A stretch of 64,000 bases of DNA from Caulobacter segnis (GTDB lineage Bacteria > Pseudomonadota > Alphaproteobacteria > Caulobacterales > Caulobacteraceae): contig NZ_CP096040.1 in NCBI RefSeq assembly GCF_023935105.1, forward strand, positions 4,030,001-4,094,000. Reading direction: 5' to 3'. The notes beneath the pieces were generated by a model, which was given only the letters and a program-made list of their open reading frames with translations, did no database searches and was not told the DNA's origin. Both the position numbers and the translations under genes were made by a program. Below are positions 35,475 to 45,932 of the stretch, one piece after another. Position 1 is the first letter of the stretch, and every line of letters begins with the position of its first letter.

Positions 35475-36494
35475 ATGGTGGCCGACGAGGACTCTGACAA
35501 GACGGTTCTGGAAGGCGCCGGGGTCTATTTCCTCAGCGTGGTCGAGGCCAGCCAGGACTGCATCCGGGTGATCAGCCCCGACGGCGCGGTCGAATACATG
35601 AACGCCCAGGGCAAGTCGCTGTTCGAGATCGACGACTTCGATGGCCGCAACCGCCGCCGCTACTGGCCCGACATGTGGCCGTCGGAGAGCCGCGACGCGG
35701 TCGAGCAGGCGCTGTGCTCGGCCCGGGCCGGCCACGCCGTCGCCTTCCGCGCCTACTGCCCGACCGCCAGGGGCGCGCCGCGTTGGTGGGACACCACCGT
35801 CTCGCCGATTCTGGAGAACGGCCAGGTCACCCGCGTCCTGGCCACTTCGCGCGACGTGACGGGCGAACGCATGGCCGAGACCCATCGCCAGATGCTGGTC
35901 AACGAGCTGAACCACCGGGTGAAGAACACGCTGGCCACGGTGCAGTCGATCGCCAAGCAGTCCCTGCGCAACGCCGGAGTCGAACCCTCGGTGCGCGACG
36001 CCCTGGAAGGCCGCCTGATGGCCATCGCCGCCACGCACAACGTCCTGACCGACCACAACTGGTCGGCGGCCAGCCTGCGCGAGATCGTCGACGGCTCAGT
36101 GACACCCTACAGCGCCAATCGAGGCCAGCTGACCATCAGCGGCGAGGATCTGCGGATCTCGCCCAAGCCCGCCGTGGTCATGGCCCTGGCCTTCCACGAG
36201 CTGGCGATCAACGCCCTGAAGTTCGGCGCCCTCTCCGCGCCCGACGGCCACGTGGACATCCGCTGGTCCGTCGAGCCCGGCGACCAGCTCTATATCGAAT
36301 GGGCCGAGCGCGGCGGCCCGGCCGTGCGCCCGCCCGAGAAGCGCGGCTTCGGCTCGCGGATCGTCGAGACCGCCCTGCCCAGCGAACTGGGCGGCGCGGT
36401 GGCGCTGGACTATCGCGAGGAAGGCCTGCGGTGCTCGATCCGCTCGCCGCTGGCGGCGCTGGACAAGGTCGACGCCTTCATGCCGCTGGGCTAG
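35475..36494 (+). CDS. PAS-domain HWE-family sensor histidine kinase
   Basis: Soluble sensor kinase of about 339 residues. A PAS domain occupies roughly residues 20-135 (VEASQDCIRVISPDGAVEYM). The H box NELNHRVKNTLATVQSIAKQ (His about residue 147) and the later IRWSVEPGDQLYIEW supply the H, W and E residues that define HWE kinases. The gate-type Asn box region is HELAINALKFGALS. ATG 35475 has GGCAGGGG just before it; GTG 35445 and ATG 35451 are alternatives. No response regulator gene is adjacent. It lies on the opposite strand inside the division cluster. Confidence 0.88.
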   Translation: MVADEDSDKTVLEGAGVYFLSVVEASQDCIRVISPDGAVEYMNAQGKSLFEIDDFDGRNRRRYWPDMWPSESRDAVEQALCSARAGHAVAFRAYCPTARGAPRWWDTTVSPILENGQVTRVLATSRDVTGERMAETHRQMLVNELNHRVKNTLATVQSIAKQSLRNAGVEPSVRDALEGRLMAIAATHNVLTDHNWSAASLREIVDGSVTPYSANRGQLTISGEDLRISPKPAVVMALAFHELAINALKFGALSAPDGHVDIRWSVEPGDQLYIEWAERGGPAVRPPEKRGFGSRIVETALPSELGGAVALDYREEGLRCSIRSPLAALDKVDAFMPLG

Positions 36495-38347
36495 CCGACC
36501 TCGCCGGTCAGCTCCCGACGCGCCTTTTCCAGCTCCTCGGCATAGCGGCGGGTGACGTGCGCTTCGGTGATTAGGCCGATCACCTCCCCGCCCCCATCGA
36601 CCACGGCCAGCTCGTCGGCGCCGGTCTCGTCGAAGGCGGTCATGATCGCCTTGATCGACATCTCGGGCGCCAGGGCGACCTTGGCGTGGACGGCCAGCGC
36701 CGAGAGCGGCGCGTCACGCTCGGGCGGCTCGGCATAGACGGCGGCGGTCGGGGCGATGCCGGCATAGCGGCCGGTCTCGTCGGTCAGCACCGCGCGCTTG
36801 GTCGAGCCCAGCGGAAAACGGCGGCGAAACTCCGCCAGGCTGGTGGCGGCCGGCACGGTCTTGACGTCGCGCCGCATCATCTTACCAGCCGTGAGGTTGC
36901 GCATCCACGACACGTCGTGGGCGCTGCGGATCGTCTCACCCCGCAGGTGCAGCCGCCAGGTCGAGAACGAATAGCCGAAGGTCTCGCGCACCACGGCGCT
37001 GGCGATCAACGACGCGGCCAGGGTGGCGGCGGTGATGGTAAAGTCGCCCGTGGCCTCCAGCACCAGGAACGACATGGTGAAGGGCCCGCCGACGATGGCC
37101 ACGCCCAGCGCGCCCATGCCCACCAGCGAGGCGGCGATCGGATCCAGACGCCCGGCCCCCGCCACCAGGTTCACGACGTCCGAGAACGACTGCCCCATCA
37201 GCGCCCCCAGGAACAGGGCCGCGAAGAACAGGCCGCCCCGGAAGCCGAAGCTCAGCGAAATGATTGAGGCCGCCGACTTCATCAGGATCAGCATCAGCAG
37301 CAGCTTGAGCGGCAGGTCGCCGTTGAGGTCCAGGTGCAGCGCCCCATGGCCGCCCGACAGGGTCTGGGGCGTGATCATGGCCAGCACCGCCAGCGCCAGG
37401 CCGCCGATGGCCGGACGCGACCAGCGCGGCAGCGGCGCCTTGGCGGTCCAGCGGTCGGCGACCGCCACCGCCCGCATCAGCGCCACGCCGAACAGGGCCG
37501 ACACCAGGCCCAGCAGGCCATAGAGCAGGTAGTCGCTCCAGGACGAGATGGCGACGACCGAGGTCTTGATCAGGTACGGGGTCGAGCCCAGCCCCTTGGC
37601 CACCAGCACCGCGGCCAGGGCGGCCGCCGCCACCGGCGCGATGTTGGCCACCGTATAGGCGCCAATGACGATCTCGAACGCGTAGAAGGCCCCCGTCAGC
37701 GGCGCGCCGAAGGCCGCGGCGATCGCCGCCCCCGCCCCGGCCCCGACCAGGATCCGCAGGTCCCCGCGACGCAGGTTCAACCTCTGCCCCACCCAGGAAG
37801 CCGCGGCCCCGCCGGCCTGGGCGTAGGCCGCCTCCAGCCCGACCGAGGCGCCGCAACCGTTCGAGATCAGGGTCTGGCCGCAGATGAAGGCGCTGTCGCG
37901 CACCGACAGCCGCCCGCCGTGCAGGGCGTTGGCCTCCACCGGATCGACGGCATGGTTGGGGCGCAGGCGCAGGACCACCGCGGTGAACAGACCCAGCAAC
38001 AATCCGCCCAGGGGGATCGCCAGCAGACGCCACGGCGCGACCACGGCCTGGGCCGACAGGCGCTCATCCGGATCGAAGCCGAACAGCCGCACCTGGGTCC
38101 CGTGGGCGATCTTGGCCTGCAGCACCGCCAGGGCGCCGGCGGCCAGGCCGACCACCGTGGCCACGGCGATCACCGCCAGTTCGGAAGAGCGTGTCCGACG
38201 TCGCAGCCAGGCCAGCCATGGCAGGGCCGAGCGACCGGCTTCGCGGAAAGCGGCGCGTTCGGTCAGAGCGGTGCGCAGCACATGACGCCAGGGACGGGAC
38301 GCGGCGGGATCCGTCTGGGGCTCCATCTGGGGCTCCGGCCGGTCCAT
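36491..38347 (-). CDS. ClC-family chloride channel/antiporter with C-terminal CBS domains
   Basis: Membrane protein of 618 residues. The ClC core shows anion-filter motifs: GCGASVGLEAAYAQAGGAAA near residue 160 (usual form GxSxGxEGP), GFRGGLFFAALFLGALMGQS and LVGMGALGVAIVGGPFTMSF. The residue at the position of the gating glutamate appears retained (GLEAAYAQ). Two CBS domains follow from about residue 500 (MMRRDVKTVPAATSLAEF; MSIKAIMTAFDETGADELAV). It starts 7 bases after murD, so it is read as part of the wall operon, and converges on the kinase gene with shared CTAG stops. Channel versus exchanger cannot be decided. Confidence 0.9.
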   Translation of the reverse strand: MDRPEPQMEPQTDPAASRPWRHVLRTALTERAAFREAGRSALPWLAWLRRRTRSSELAVIAVATVVGLAAGALAVLQAKIAHGTQVRLFGFDPDERLSAQAVVAPWRLLAIPLGGLLLGLFTAVVLRLRPNHAVDPVEANALHGGRLSVRDSAFICGQTLISNGCGASVGLEAAYAQAGGAAASWVGQRLNLRRGDLRILVGAGAGAAIAAAFGAPLTGAFYAFEIVIGAYTVANIAPVAAAALAAVLVAKGLGSTPYLIKTSVVAISSWSDYLLYGLLGLVSALFGVALMRAVAVADRWTAKAPLPRWSRPAIGGLALAVLAMITPQTLSGGHGALHLDLNGDLPLKLLLMLILMKSAASIISLSFGFRGGLFFAALFLGALMGQSFSDVVNLVAGAGRLDPIAASLVGMGALGVAIVGGPFTMSFLVLEATGDFTITAATLAASLIASAVVRETFGYSFSTWRLHLRGETIRSAHDVSWMRNLTAGKMMRRDVKTVPAATSLAEFRRRFPLGSTKRAVLTDETGRYAGIAPTAAVYAEPPERDAPLSALAVHAKVALAPEMSIKAIMTAFDETGADELAVVDGGGEVIGLITEAHVTRRYAEELEKARRELTGEVG

Positions 38348-38354
38348 CGGGCGG

Positions 38355-39767
38355 CTAGGCCACCGCCGCCTTGCCGCCGCCGACCAGGCCACCGACCGCA
38401 GCGCGGAACGCCTCGCCCCGAGCCTCGAAGTCGCTGAACTGGTCGAACGAGGCGCAGGCGGGCGACAGCAGGACGATGGCGTCCTCGCCGCTGGCGGCGG
38501 CGTCGGCATAGGCCTGCTGGACGGCCTTTTCCAGCGTGCCGCTCAGCACGACGTCGGCCTTGCCGGCCAGGGTCCAGGAGAACGGCTGGGCCGCCTCGCC
38601 GATCAGATAGGCCTTGGCGATGCGCGGGAAGAGGTCCTTCAGGTCCTCGATGCCCCCGGCCTTGGCCACGCCGCCGGCGATCCAGTAAAATTTGGGATAG
38701 CTCGACATGGCCTGGCGGGCGGCGTCGGCGTTGGTGGCCTTGCTGTCGTTGACGAAGCGGACCTTGCCGATCCGGCCGACCGTCTCCATCCGATGGGCCA
38801 GGCCCGGAAAGCTCATCAGGCCATCGACAGCGTCGTGCATCGGGATGCCGATGGCGCGCGCGGCGGCGTAGGCGGCGGCGGCGTTCTGCCAGTTGTGGCG
38901 GCCGGGCAGGCTGCGGGCGCGCAGCAGGTCGGCGACCTCCACCACCCGTTCGCCGGTGGCGTCATAGAGCACGCCCTGCAGGGCGTAGACGCCTCTGCCC
39001 ATGGCCTTGCCGGCGCTGATCGGCCAGATGGTCCGTCGGTTGGCGGCGGTGATCTCGGTGCAGATCTGCTGGCACCAGGGATCGTCAACGCCGATGATCG
39101 CCGTGTCGCCCTTGCCCTGGTTCAGGAAGATCCGGCGCTTGGCGGCGATGTAGCCGTCCATGCCGCCGTGGCGGTCCAGGTGGTCGGGCGAGATGTTCAG
39201 CAGCACCACCGCGTCGGGGTGCAGGCTGGAGGTCAGGTCCAGCTGGTAGGACGACAGCTCCAGCACGTAGACCGCACCGCCGTGCATGTCCTCGAGACCC
39301 AGAACGCCCAGGCCGATATTGCCGCCGATGCGGGTGTCGCGGCCGGCCGAGGCGCACAGGTGGCCGATCAGGGCGGTCGTGGTCGACTTGCCGTTGGTGC
39401 CGGTGATCGCGATGATCTTCGGACGCTTGTGGGCCGGGGCGGCGTTGACCGTGCGGGCGAACAGCTCGACGTCGCCCAGGATCTCGACGCCGGCGGCCTT
39501 GGCCTTCTCGACGGTCCAGTGCGGCTTCGGATGCGTCAGCGGCACGCCGGGCGACAGCATCAGCGCAGCGAACTGGCTCCAGTCGGCGGCTTCCAGGTCA
39601 ACGACCGGGAAGCCCTCGGCGGCGGCCGCCTCGCGGCTGGCCGGCTTTTCGTCCCACAGGGCGACCTTCGCCCCTCCCGCGATCAAGGCGCGCGCCGCCG
39701 TAAGCCCGGTGCGGCCCAGGCCGAACACCGCGACGGTCTTGTCCTCGAAACCGCGGACCGGGATCAT
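38355..39767 (-). CDS. murD: UDP-N-acetylmuramoylalanine--D-glutamate ligase MurD
   Basis: Mur ligase adding D-Glu to UDP-MurNAc-L-Ala. 470 residues. N-terminal VAVFGLGRTGLTAARALI binds UDP. The P-loop is IIAITGTNGKSTTTALIGHL and the central region is LLNISPDHLDRHGGMDGYIA. The C-terminal domain carries FVNDSKATNADAARQAMSSY, in which the Asp-Ser-Lys motif is conserved. It follows mraY by 14 bases and precedes the ClC gene by 7. Confidence 0.98.
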   Translation of the reverse strand: MIPVRGFEDKTVAVFGLGRTGLTAARALIAGGAKVALWDEKPASREAAAAEGFPVVDLEAADWSQFAALMLSPGVPLTHPKPHWTVEKAKAAGVEILGDVELFARTVNAAPAHKRPKIIAITGTNGKSTTTALIGHLCASAGRDTRIGGNIGLGVLGLEDMHGGAVYVLELSSYQLDLTSSLHPDAVVLLNISPDHLDRHGGMDGYIAAKRRIFLNQGKGDTAIIGVDDPWCQQICTEITAANRRTIWPISAGKAMGRGVYALQGVLYDATGERVVEVADLLRARSLPGRHNWQNAAAAYAAARAIGIPMHDAVDGLMSFPGLAHRMETVGRIGKVRFVNDSKATNADAARQAMSSYPKFYWIAGGVAKAGGIEDLKDLFPRIAKAYLIGEAAQPFSWTLAGKADVVLSGTLEKAVQQAYADAAASGEDAIVLLSPACASFDQFSDFEARGEAFRAAVGGLVGGGKAAVA

Positions 39768-39781
39768 GCTACTCGCCTCTC

Positions 39782-40894
39782 CTAGCGCAGCTTCAGGGTG
39801 GCGAGGCCGACGAAGGACAGCATCATCGCCACGATCCAGAACCGGATCACGACGGTGGATTCAGCCCAGCCCAGCTTCTCGAAATGGTGGTGGATCGGCG
39901 CCATCAGGAAGACCCGCTTGCCGGTCTTCTTGAAGTAGGCGACCTGGATCATGACGCTCAGCGCCTCGGCCACGAACAGGCCGCCGACGATGCCCAGGAC
40001 CAGCTCGTGCTTGGCGCAGACGGCGATCGCGCCCAGCGCGCCGCCCAGGGCCAGCGACCCGGTGTCGCCCATGAAGATCTTGGCCGGCGGGGCGTTGTAC
40101 CAGAGGAAGCCCATGCCCCCGCCGATGATCGCGCCGCACAGCACCGCCAGCTCGCCGACGCCGGGCGCGAAGTGCAGGTTGAGGTAGTCGGCGAACTTGT
40201 AGTTGCCGACCAGGTAGGCGATCAGGCCGAAGGTCGAGGCGGCGAACATCACCGGCACGATGGCCAGGCCGTCCAGCCCGTCGGTCAGGTTCACGGCGTT
40301 CGAGAAGCCGGCGATCGTGACCGCCGCGAACACCACGTAGAACCAGCCCAGATTGATCACCAGCGCCTTGAAGATCGGGAAGACCACGCTGGTCTCCATC
40401 CCCGGCGTCATCGGCGACTTGGGCGCGAACAGGATCAGGATGACCGTGGCGATGATCGCCACCGCGAACTGGGCGACCAGCTTCTGGACGCTGGAGAGGC
40501 CGGCCGTGGTCTGCTTGGTGACCTTGGCGTAGTCGTCCATGAAGCCCAGCACGCCATAGCTGCCGGTGATCAGCAGCACGACCCAGACGTGGATGTTGCG
40601 CAGGTCGGCCCACAGCAGGGCGCCGACGAACAGGCCGGCCAGGATCATGAAGCCGCCCATGGTGGGCGTGCCGGCCTTCTCGGTGACGTGACGGGCGATG
40701 CCGTCGGTGCGGATCGGCTGGCCCTTACCCTGCTTGGCCTTCATCCAGCGGATGAAGCGCGAGCCCATGGCCACCGCGACGATATAGGCGGTCAGCATGG
40801 CCATGCCCGACCGGAAGGTCAGGTATTTCAAGAGGTTCAGCGCCGGGACGTGCTCTTGCGTGCGCGCCAGCCATTCGTACAGGAAGTACAGCAT
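39782..40894 (-). CDS. mraY: Phospho-N-acetylmuramoyl-pentapeptide transferase MraY
   Basis: Integral membrane enzyme transferring phospho-MurNAc-pentapeptide to undecaprenyl phosphate (lipid I). 370 residues with about ten membrane segments. The signature [20 protein letters not shown] carries the Asp pair. [10 protein letters not shown] and [19 protein letters not shown] are the other catalytic loops, and the C-terminal [16 protein letters not shown]is loop is intact. Start and murF stop share one base. Confidence 0.98.
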   Translation of the reverse strand: MLYFLYEWLARTQEHVPALNLLKYLTFRSGMAMLTAYIVAVAMGSRFIRWMKAKQGKGQPIRTDGIARHVTEKAGTPTMGGFMILAGLFVGALLWADLRNIHVWVVLLITGSYGVLGFMDDYAKVTKQTTAGLSSVQKLVAQFAVAIIATVILILFAPKSPMTPGMETSVVFPIFKALVINLGWFYVVFAAVTIAGFSNAVNLTDGLDGLAIVPVMFAASTFGLIAYLVGNYKFADYLNLHFAPGVGELAVLCGAIIGGGMGFLWYNAPPAKIFMGDTGSLALGGALGAIAVCAKHELVLGIVGGLFVAEALSVMIQVAYFKKTGKRVFLMAPIHHHFEKLGWAESTVVIRFWIVAMMLSFVGLATLKLR

Positions 40895-42279
40895 CAGCCC
40901 TGTTCCCCAAGGTCGAGCGCGGCCAGGGCTCCGGCGAGAACGCCAGCCCTGGAGCCATTCGACCCCTTCACCATCACCACGTCGCCGGGTCGGATCGCCT
41001 CCGCCAGCTGCGTCGTTAACTTTTCAGTAACTTCCGCGTAACCGCCCCGCCGAGTCGGCGGAAGCGCCTCCCACAGCGATTTCATGTGGACGCCCGCGAG
41101 AAAAACCACGTCAACGTTTGCACGCGCGATCGGGCCTGCAAGCTCGGCGTGAAACGCGTCGCTGCTCTCGCCCAGTTCGAGCATGTCGGTCAGCGCCACG
41201 ACGCGCCGTCCGGCGACCTCGCGCGCGCCCAGGGTCTTCAGCGCGGCCTGCATCGAGACCGGGTTGGCGTTGTAGCTCTCGTCGACCAGGGTGAAGGCGC
41301 CGCCGTCGATGCGGATGGTCTTCTCGGCCCCGCGCCCCTCGATCGGGGCGAACGCCGCCAGCGCCGCCAAGGCCGTCTCGCGCGGCACGTCCAGGGCTTC
41401 CAGCATCAGCAGAACGCACAGGCTGTTGGGACCCCAGTGGACGCCGGTCTGACGGATCGGGAAGCGCAGCGCCTCGCCGCGCAGTTCGACCGACACGGTC
41501 GCCCCCTCGCCTTCCACCGAAAAGCCGGTCAGACGCGCGGTCGCGCCCTCGGCTTCACCGAAGCTCCAGACCAGCGCGCCGACCTTGGCGGCCTCGGCGC
41601 TCAGCAGCTCGAACCACGGATTGTCGGCGTTCAGCACGGCGATCCCGCCGGGCTCCAGACCCGCGAAGATCTCGGCCTTGGCGCGGGCGACACCCTCTTC
41701 GTTCTCGAAGTTCTCCAGGTGGACCGGGCCGACCGTGGTGATGGCCACCGCGTGCGGACGGACGAACTGGCTGAGCGGCGTGATCTCGTCGGCGTGGTTC
41801 ATGCCGACCTCGAACACGGCGCGCTCGGTGTCGCGCGGCATCCGGGCCAGGGTCAGGGGCACGCCGATATGGTTGTTGTAGCTCTTCACCGAGGCGTGGG
41901 CCTTGCCGGCCAGGCGCAGGCCGGCCTCGACGGCGCGGGTGACGCTGGTCTTGCCGACCGAGCCGGTCACCGCCCCGCGCTTGCATTGCGGCGCGCGCTC
42001 GCGGGCGGCCACGCCCAGGGCCTCCAGGGCCTTGAAGGTGTCCTCGACCATGACCGCCGGGACGCCGACAGGCTTGGCGGCCAGGACGCCGGTCGCGCCA
42101 CTGGCCACCGCCTGCCAGACGAAATCATGACCATCGCGTGCGCCGACCAACGGCACGAATAGATCGCCCGGCTCGACCGTGCGGGTGTCGATCGAGATCC
42201 CCGTGACGCTGAAGTCGCCGGCGACCTGGCCGCCGGTGGCGTCAGCGATTTCCTGGGCGGTCCAGAGGGCTTCAGGCAT
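40894..42279 (-). CDS. murF: UDP-MurNAc-tripeptide--D-alanyl-D-alanine ligase MurF
   Basis: Last cytoplasmic Mur ligase, adding D-Ala-D-Ala. 461 residues. ATP-binding loop [20 protein letters not shown], central motif [19 protein letters not shown] typical of MurF, and the C-terminal [20 protein letters not shown] motif. Its start overlaps the end of murE by 8 bases. Confidence 0.98.
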   Translation of the reverse strand: MPEALWTAQEIADATGGQVAGDFSVTGISIDTRTVEPGDLFVPLVGARDGHDFVWQAVASGATGVLAAKPVGVPAVMVEDTFKALEALGVAARERAPQCKRGAVTGSVGKTSVTRAVEAGLRLAGKAHASVKSYNNHIGVPLTLARMPRDTERAVFEVGMNHADEITPLSQFVRPHAVAITTVGPVHLENFENEEGVARAKAEIFAGLEPGGIAVLNADNPWFELLSAEAAKVGALVWSFGEAEGATARLTGFSVEGEGATVSVELRGEALRFPIRQTGVHWGPNSLCVLLMLEALDVPRETALAALAAFAPIEGRGAEKTIRIDGGAFTLVDESYNANPVSMQAALKTLGAREVAGRRVVALTDMLELGESSDAFHAELAGPIARANVDVVFLAGVHMKSLWEALPPTRRGGYAEVTEKLTTQLAEAIRPGDVVMVKGSNGSRAGVLAGALAALDLGEQG

Positions 42280-43732
42280 GCACGCCCTCCAGCGCTTCCA
42301 GGGTCTCGGCCACGTCGTCGAACGGATGGACGACGCCGGCGACGATCTGGCCCTGCTCGTGGCCCTTGCCGGCGATGACCAGCACGTCGCCCTCGCCCAT
42401 CAGCTGGACGGCGGCGCGGATCGCGGCGCGGCGATCACCGATCTCCCGAGCCCCGGGGGCGGCCTCCAGGATGGCGGCGCGGATCGAAGAAGGTTCCTCG
42501 GAACGAGGATTGTCGTCGGTGACGATGGCGATGTCCGCCAGGCGCGCGGCGATCGCTCCCATCAGCGGACGCTTGCCCCGATCGCGGTCGCCGCCGGCGC
42601 CGAACACGGCGATCAACTTGCCGCGCGTGTGCGGGCGCAGGGCCTCCAGCACTGTCTGCAGGCCATCCGGCGTGTGGGCGTAGTCGACATAGGCCTCACC
42701 ACCGCGCGGACCACGGCCGACGCGCTGCAGGCGACCGGCGGCGCCCTCCAGCGTCTCCAGCGCCTTCAGCACCTTGGCGGCGTCCTCGCCCGCGGCGATG
42801 CACAGACCGGCGGCGACCAGCACGTTCGAGGCCTGGAAGGCGCCGGCCAGCGGCAGCTGGATGTGATGCACGGCGCCGTCGATCTCGACGACCATGTCCT
42901 GGCCCGCCGGAGTCGGGACGCGCGAGACCAGGCGCAGGCCCTGTCCGTCCTCGCCGACCGAGAACACGCTCTGGCCCGAGGTGACGGCGGCGGCGGCGAA
43001 GTTCGGGAAGGCCTCGCTGTCGGCGTTCAGCACCGCCATCGCCCCGTTCGGCGTCAGGGTGTCGAACAGGCGCAGCTTGGCCGCCCGGTACTCTTCCATC
43101 GAGCCGTGATAGTCGAGGTGGTCCTGGGTGAAGTTGGTAAAGCCGGCGGCGCGCAGCTTGACGCCATCGACGCGGCGCTGGTCGACGCCGTGCGAGCTGG
43201 CTTCCAGGGCCAGGTGGGTGACGCCCATGTCGGCCAGGCGCGCGACCATCTCGGCGACGTCGCCGGCGTCCGGCGTGGTCAGGCCCGGCGGGGTCAGCTG
43301 CTGATCCGGCTTGCCGGCTTCGCTCACCACGACGCCCAGGGTGCCCATGCTGGCGGCCTTGTGGCCCAGCTTGGCGAAGATCTGGCGAGCGAAGCCGGCG
43401 ACCGAGGTCTTGCCGTTGGTGCCGGTGACGGCCACGCACATGGCCGGCTGCTTGCCCCAGAAGGCGGCCGAGGCCAGGGCGTAGGCGCGGCGGGCGTCTT
43501 CCGAACGGACAACCGGCACGCCCAGACCTTCCAGCCCACCCTCGGGGGCCAGAACGGCGGCGGCGCCCTTGGCCACCGCGCCCGGCGCGAAGTCGCGACC
43601 GTCGACCTTGGTCCCCGGCAGGGCGGCGAACAGCCAGCCGGCGGTGACCTTGCGGCTGTCGGCGGTGACGCCGGCGATCACCGGGTCGTTGGCGAAGGGA
43701 CGTTTGAACAGGTCCGACAGATGTCTGGTCAT
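42272..43732 (-). CDS. murE: UDP-MurNAc-L-Ala-D-Glu--2,6-diaminopimelate ligase MurE
   Basis: Mur ligase adding the third stem residue. 486 residues. P-loop CVAVTGTNGKTSVAGFARQI, central LALEASSHGVDQRRVDGVKL and FTQDHLDYHGSMEEYRAAK. The amino-acid selectivity loop reads DDNPRSEEPSSIRAAIL: the DNPR motif marks a meso-diaminopimelate enzyme rather than a lysine one. The start overlaps the ftsI stop by four bases. Confidence 0.98.
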   Translation of the reverse strand: MTRHLSDLFKRPFANDPVIAGVTADSRKVTAGWLFAALPGTKVDGRDFAPGAVAKGAAAVLAPEGGLEGLGVPVVRSEDARRAYALASAAFWGKQPAMCVAVTGTNGKTSVAGFARQIFAKLGHKAASMGTLGVVVSEAGKPDQQLTPPGLTTPDAGDVAEMVARLADMGVTHLALEASSHGVDQRRVDGVKLRAAGFTNFTQDHLDYHGSMEEYRAAKLRLFDTLTPNGAMAVLNADSEAFPNFAAAAVTSGQSVFSVGEDGQGLRLVSRVPTPAGQDMVVEIDGAVHHIQLPLAGAFQASNVLVAAGLCIAAGEDAAKVLKALETLEGAAGRLQRVGRGPRGGEAYVDYAHTPDGLQTVLEALRPHTRGKLIAVFGAGGDRDRGKRPLMGAIAARLADIAIVTDDNPRSEEPSSIRAAILEAAPGAREIGDRRAAIRAAVQLMGEGDVLVIAGKGHEQGQIVAGVVHPFDDVAETLEALEGVHA

Positions 43733-45498
43733 AGTCCCGCCTCCGGTACGGCGTTCTGCGGCTGGCCGGCGATGATCACCGGCTCGATCTTGCGTTGCAC
43801 GCCCAGGAACGGGGCGATGCGTTCGATCACCTTGCCCGCCGGCGGCGCGCCGACCCAGCCGCCGGTCGAGAAACCAGCCGACTTGGCCGTGCCGTGCGGC
43901 TCGTCCATCAGGATCAGGACGAAATAGCGATCGGCCTCCAGCGGGGCCTCGGTCGGGAACACCGCCGCGAACGACGACACCTGGCGCTGGTGATTATAGC
44001 CCCGGATCGACGGATCGTACTTCTCGCCGGTGCCGGTCTTGCCGCCGACCGACAGGCCAGGCACGTCGGCCTTGCCGCCGCTGCCGCCCTGGCCGGGGAT
44101 CACGTTGGCGCGCATGATCTTCAGCATCTCGGCCGAGGTGTTCTCGGACACCACCCGCACGCCCTCAGGTCGCACGCCATCCGGCATCTTCCTGATGGTC
44201 AGCGGCAGCATCTCGCCGCCGTTCAGCAAAGCGCCCATCGCCTGAGCCAGGGCCAGCGGGCTGACATTGATGCCGTGACCGAACGAGGTGGAGGCCACAG
44301 CGTCCATGTCCCACTTGCGCGGCGTCAGCGGGCGCGCCGACTCCATCAGCTCGACCTTGGCCGGCTTGGTCAGGCCCAGGGCCGCGAAGTACTTCGACAG
44401 GCGCTCGCCGCCGATCCGCTCGGCCAGCATGGCCGTGCCGATGTTCGACGAGTGCTGGAACACCTGGATCAGGTTCAGGATGGCCTTGGCGGCGTGATAG
44501 TCGTGGATCGTGCGGTAGCCCAGCTTGTAGGGCTCGCGGGCGTCGAAGGTCGAGGCCGGGGTGGCCACGCCCGTGTCCAGACCGATCGCCACGGTGAAGG
44601 TCTTGAAGGTCGAGCCCATCTCGTAGACCGAGGCGGCGGCGCGGTTCAGGCGCTGATCGTCGGTGGCCTCGCCCGCCTTGTTGGCGTCGTAGTCGGGCAG
44701 GCTGGCCAGGCCCAGGATCTCGCCGGTGTGGACGTTGGTGACCAGACCGACCGCGCCCTTGGGCGTGAAGTCGGCGGCGGCCTTGCGCAGCTCGTCCTCG
44801 AGGGCGGCCTGGATGCGAACGTCGATCGACAGCTGGGTCGGGCCGCCCTCGCCGCCTGCGGCCTTGCGGATCGGATCGTCCAAGGCGCGCTCGGCTCCGG
44901 CCAGGCCCTTGCCGCCGCTGTCGACGAAACCGACCAGGTGCGCGGCTGTCGGGCCCAGCGGATACATCCGCCGCTCCTGCTCCTCGAACGAGATGCCGGG
45001 CAGACCGAGGTTGAAGATGCCGTCCTTCTCGTCGGGCGTCAGGCCGCCCAGCACGAAGGCGCGGTGATCGCCGAACACGGCCTTATCCAGGCGCTTGGCC
45101 GGAACCTGAGGCAAAGCCTTGCCGAGCGCGCGACGCACTTCCTTGGCGTCCCAGACCTCGCGCGGGTCGACGTACAGCGCGTAGTGGGCCAGGTCGACGG
45201 CCAGCAGCTTGCCGTTGCGGTCGACGATGTCGCCGCGCGCGCCCTCCGCGCCCTGAGCGTAGCCGTTGCCGCGCCCGGCGTTCGAGAACAGCGCCGCCCA
45301 GCCCGCGCCCAGGCCCACGCCCACGAAGCACAGGCTGAAGAAGGCCATGACCAGGAAGATGCGGATGCGGGTGTCGTCTTCGGGCCTGGCCGCCGCGCGC
45401 GAACGCTCGAAGGCGTGTTCCAGACGCCAGACGCGCTCGATCAGCCACCGCCAGGCGGCGGGCTGGAAACCGTTTGGGCCCAGATTCGAAAGGCTCAT
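43729..45498 (-). CDS. ftsI: Septal peptidoglycan transpeptidase FtsI (PBP3)
   Basis: Class B penicillin-binding protein of 589 residues cross-linking septal peptidoglycan with FtsW. One transmembrane helix near residue 55 (FLVMAFFSLCFVGVGLGAGW), a dimerisation domain, then the transpeptidase domain with the SxxK active site YEMGSTFKTFTVAIGLDTGV, SxN in FQHSSNIGTAM and KTG in LSVGGKTGTGEKYDPS. It is coupled to both ftsL and murE by four-base overlaps. Confidence 0.98.
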   Translation of the reverse strand: MSLSNLGPNGFQPAAWRWLIERVWRLEHAFERSRAAARPEDDTRIRIFLVMAFFSLCFVGVGLGAGWAALFSNAGRGNGYAQGAEGARGDIVDRNGKLLAVDLAHYALYVDPREVWDAKEVRRALGKALPQVPAKRLDKAVFGDHRAFVLGGLTPDEKDGIFNLGLPGISFEEQERRMYPLGPTAAHLVGFVDSGGKGLAGAERALDDPIRKAAGGEGGPTQLSIDVRIQAALEDELRKAAADFTPKGAVGLVTNVHTGEILGLASLPDYDANKAGEATDDQRLNRAAASVYEMGSTFKTFTVAIGLDTGVATPASTFDAREPYKLGYRTIHDYHAAKAILNLIQVFQHSSNIGTAMLAERIGGERLSKYFAALGLTKPAKVELMESARPLTPRKWDMDAVASTSFGHGINVSPLALAQAMGALLNGGEMLPLTIRKMPDGVRPEGVRVVSENTSAEMLKIMRANVIPGQGGSGGKADVPGLSVGGKTGTGEKYDPSIRGYNHQRQVSSFAAVFPTEAPLEADRYFVLILMDEPHGTAKSAGFSTGGWVGAPPAGKVIERIAPFLGVQRKIEPVIIAGQPQNAVPEAGL

Positions 45499-45932
45499 CG
45501 CTGGGCCTCCGGAGGCGGCGGAGCCGAGGCGTCGTCCGGCAGCGCCTCGGGGCCATCGGCGGCCAGGGCCTCGGGCGAGATCGGGGCGGCGACGACCGGC
45601 GCGCGCGGCAGTTCGCGGCGGCGCGCCACGTCGATCAGAGCGTCCTCGGTGATCTCATGGTCCGGCGCGATCGGCTGCAGCTGCATCATCTGCGCCAGTT
45701 GCTCGATGCGGCGCGGCTGCTCCAGGTGGGCGACCTCGGCCTCCAGCAGGCGCTTGCGCATGCCTTCGTCCTGGATCTCCTGCTGCATGCGGGCGATCTG
45801 CTGGCGCTCGCTGCCGGCGAAGGTCTTGGCCAGATAGACGCTGGTGACCAGGGTCAGCAGGATGCCCAGGCCGACCACCTCGACGACACGGAAGCCGCGG
45901 ACGCGGCGATTGAAGACGCCGGCGACGCTCAT
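45495..45932 (-). CDS. ftsL: Cell division protein FtsL
   Basis: Small bitopic divisome protein of 145 residues. One transmembrane segment near residue 25 ([20 protein letters not shown]) is followed by a coiled coil ([20 protein letters not shown]) and a Pro/Ala-rich tail. Position between rsmH and ftsI and size identify it. Its ATG overlaps the restored rsmH stop (ATGA). Confidence 0.92.
   Translation of the reverse strand: MSVAGVFNRRVRGFRVVEVVGLGILLTLVTSVYLAKTFAGSERQQIARMQQEIQDEGMRKRLLEAEVAHLEQPRRIEQLAQMMQLQPIAPDHEITEDALIDVARRRELPRAPVVAAPISPEALAADGPEALPDDASAPPPPEAQR

Noticed and set aside
34902..36056. A 384-residue protein extending trxC far upstream
   Set aside because: The extension is antisense to the histidine kinase gene, while the GTG at 35333 has a good GGAGG site and gives the normal TrxC length.
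43795..45837. 680-codon open frame antisense to ftsI and ftsL
   Set aside because: No domain, and it covers two well-supported division genes on the other strand.
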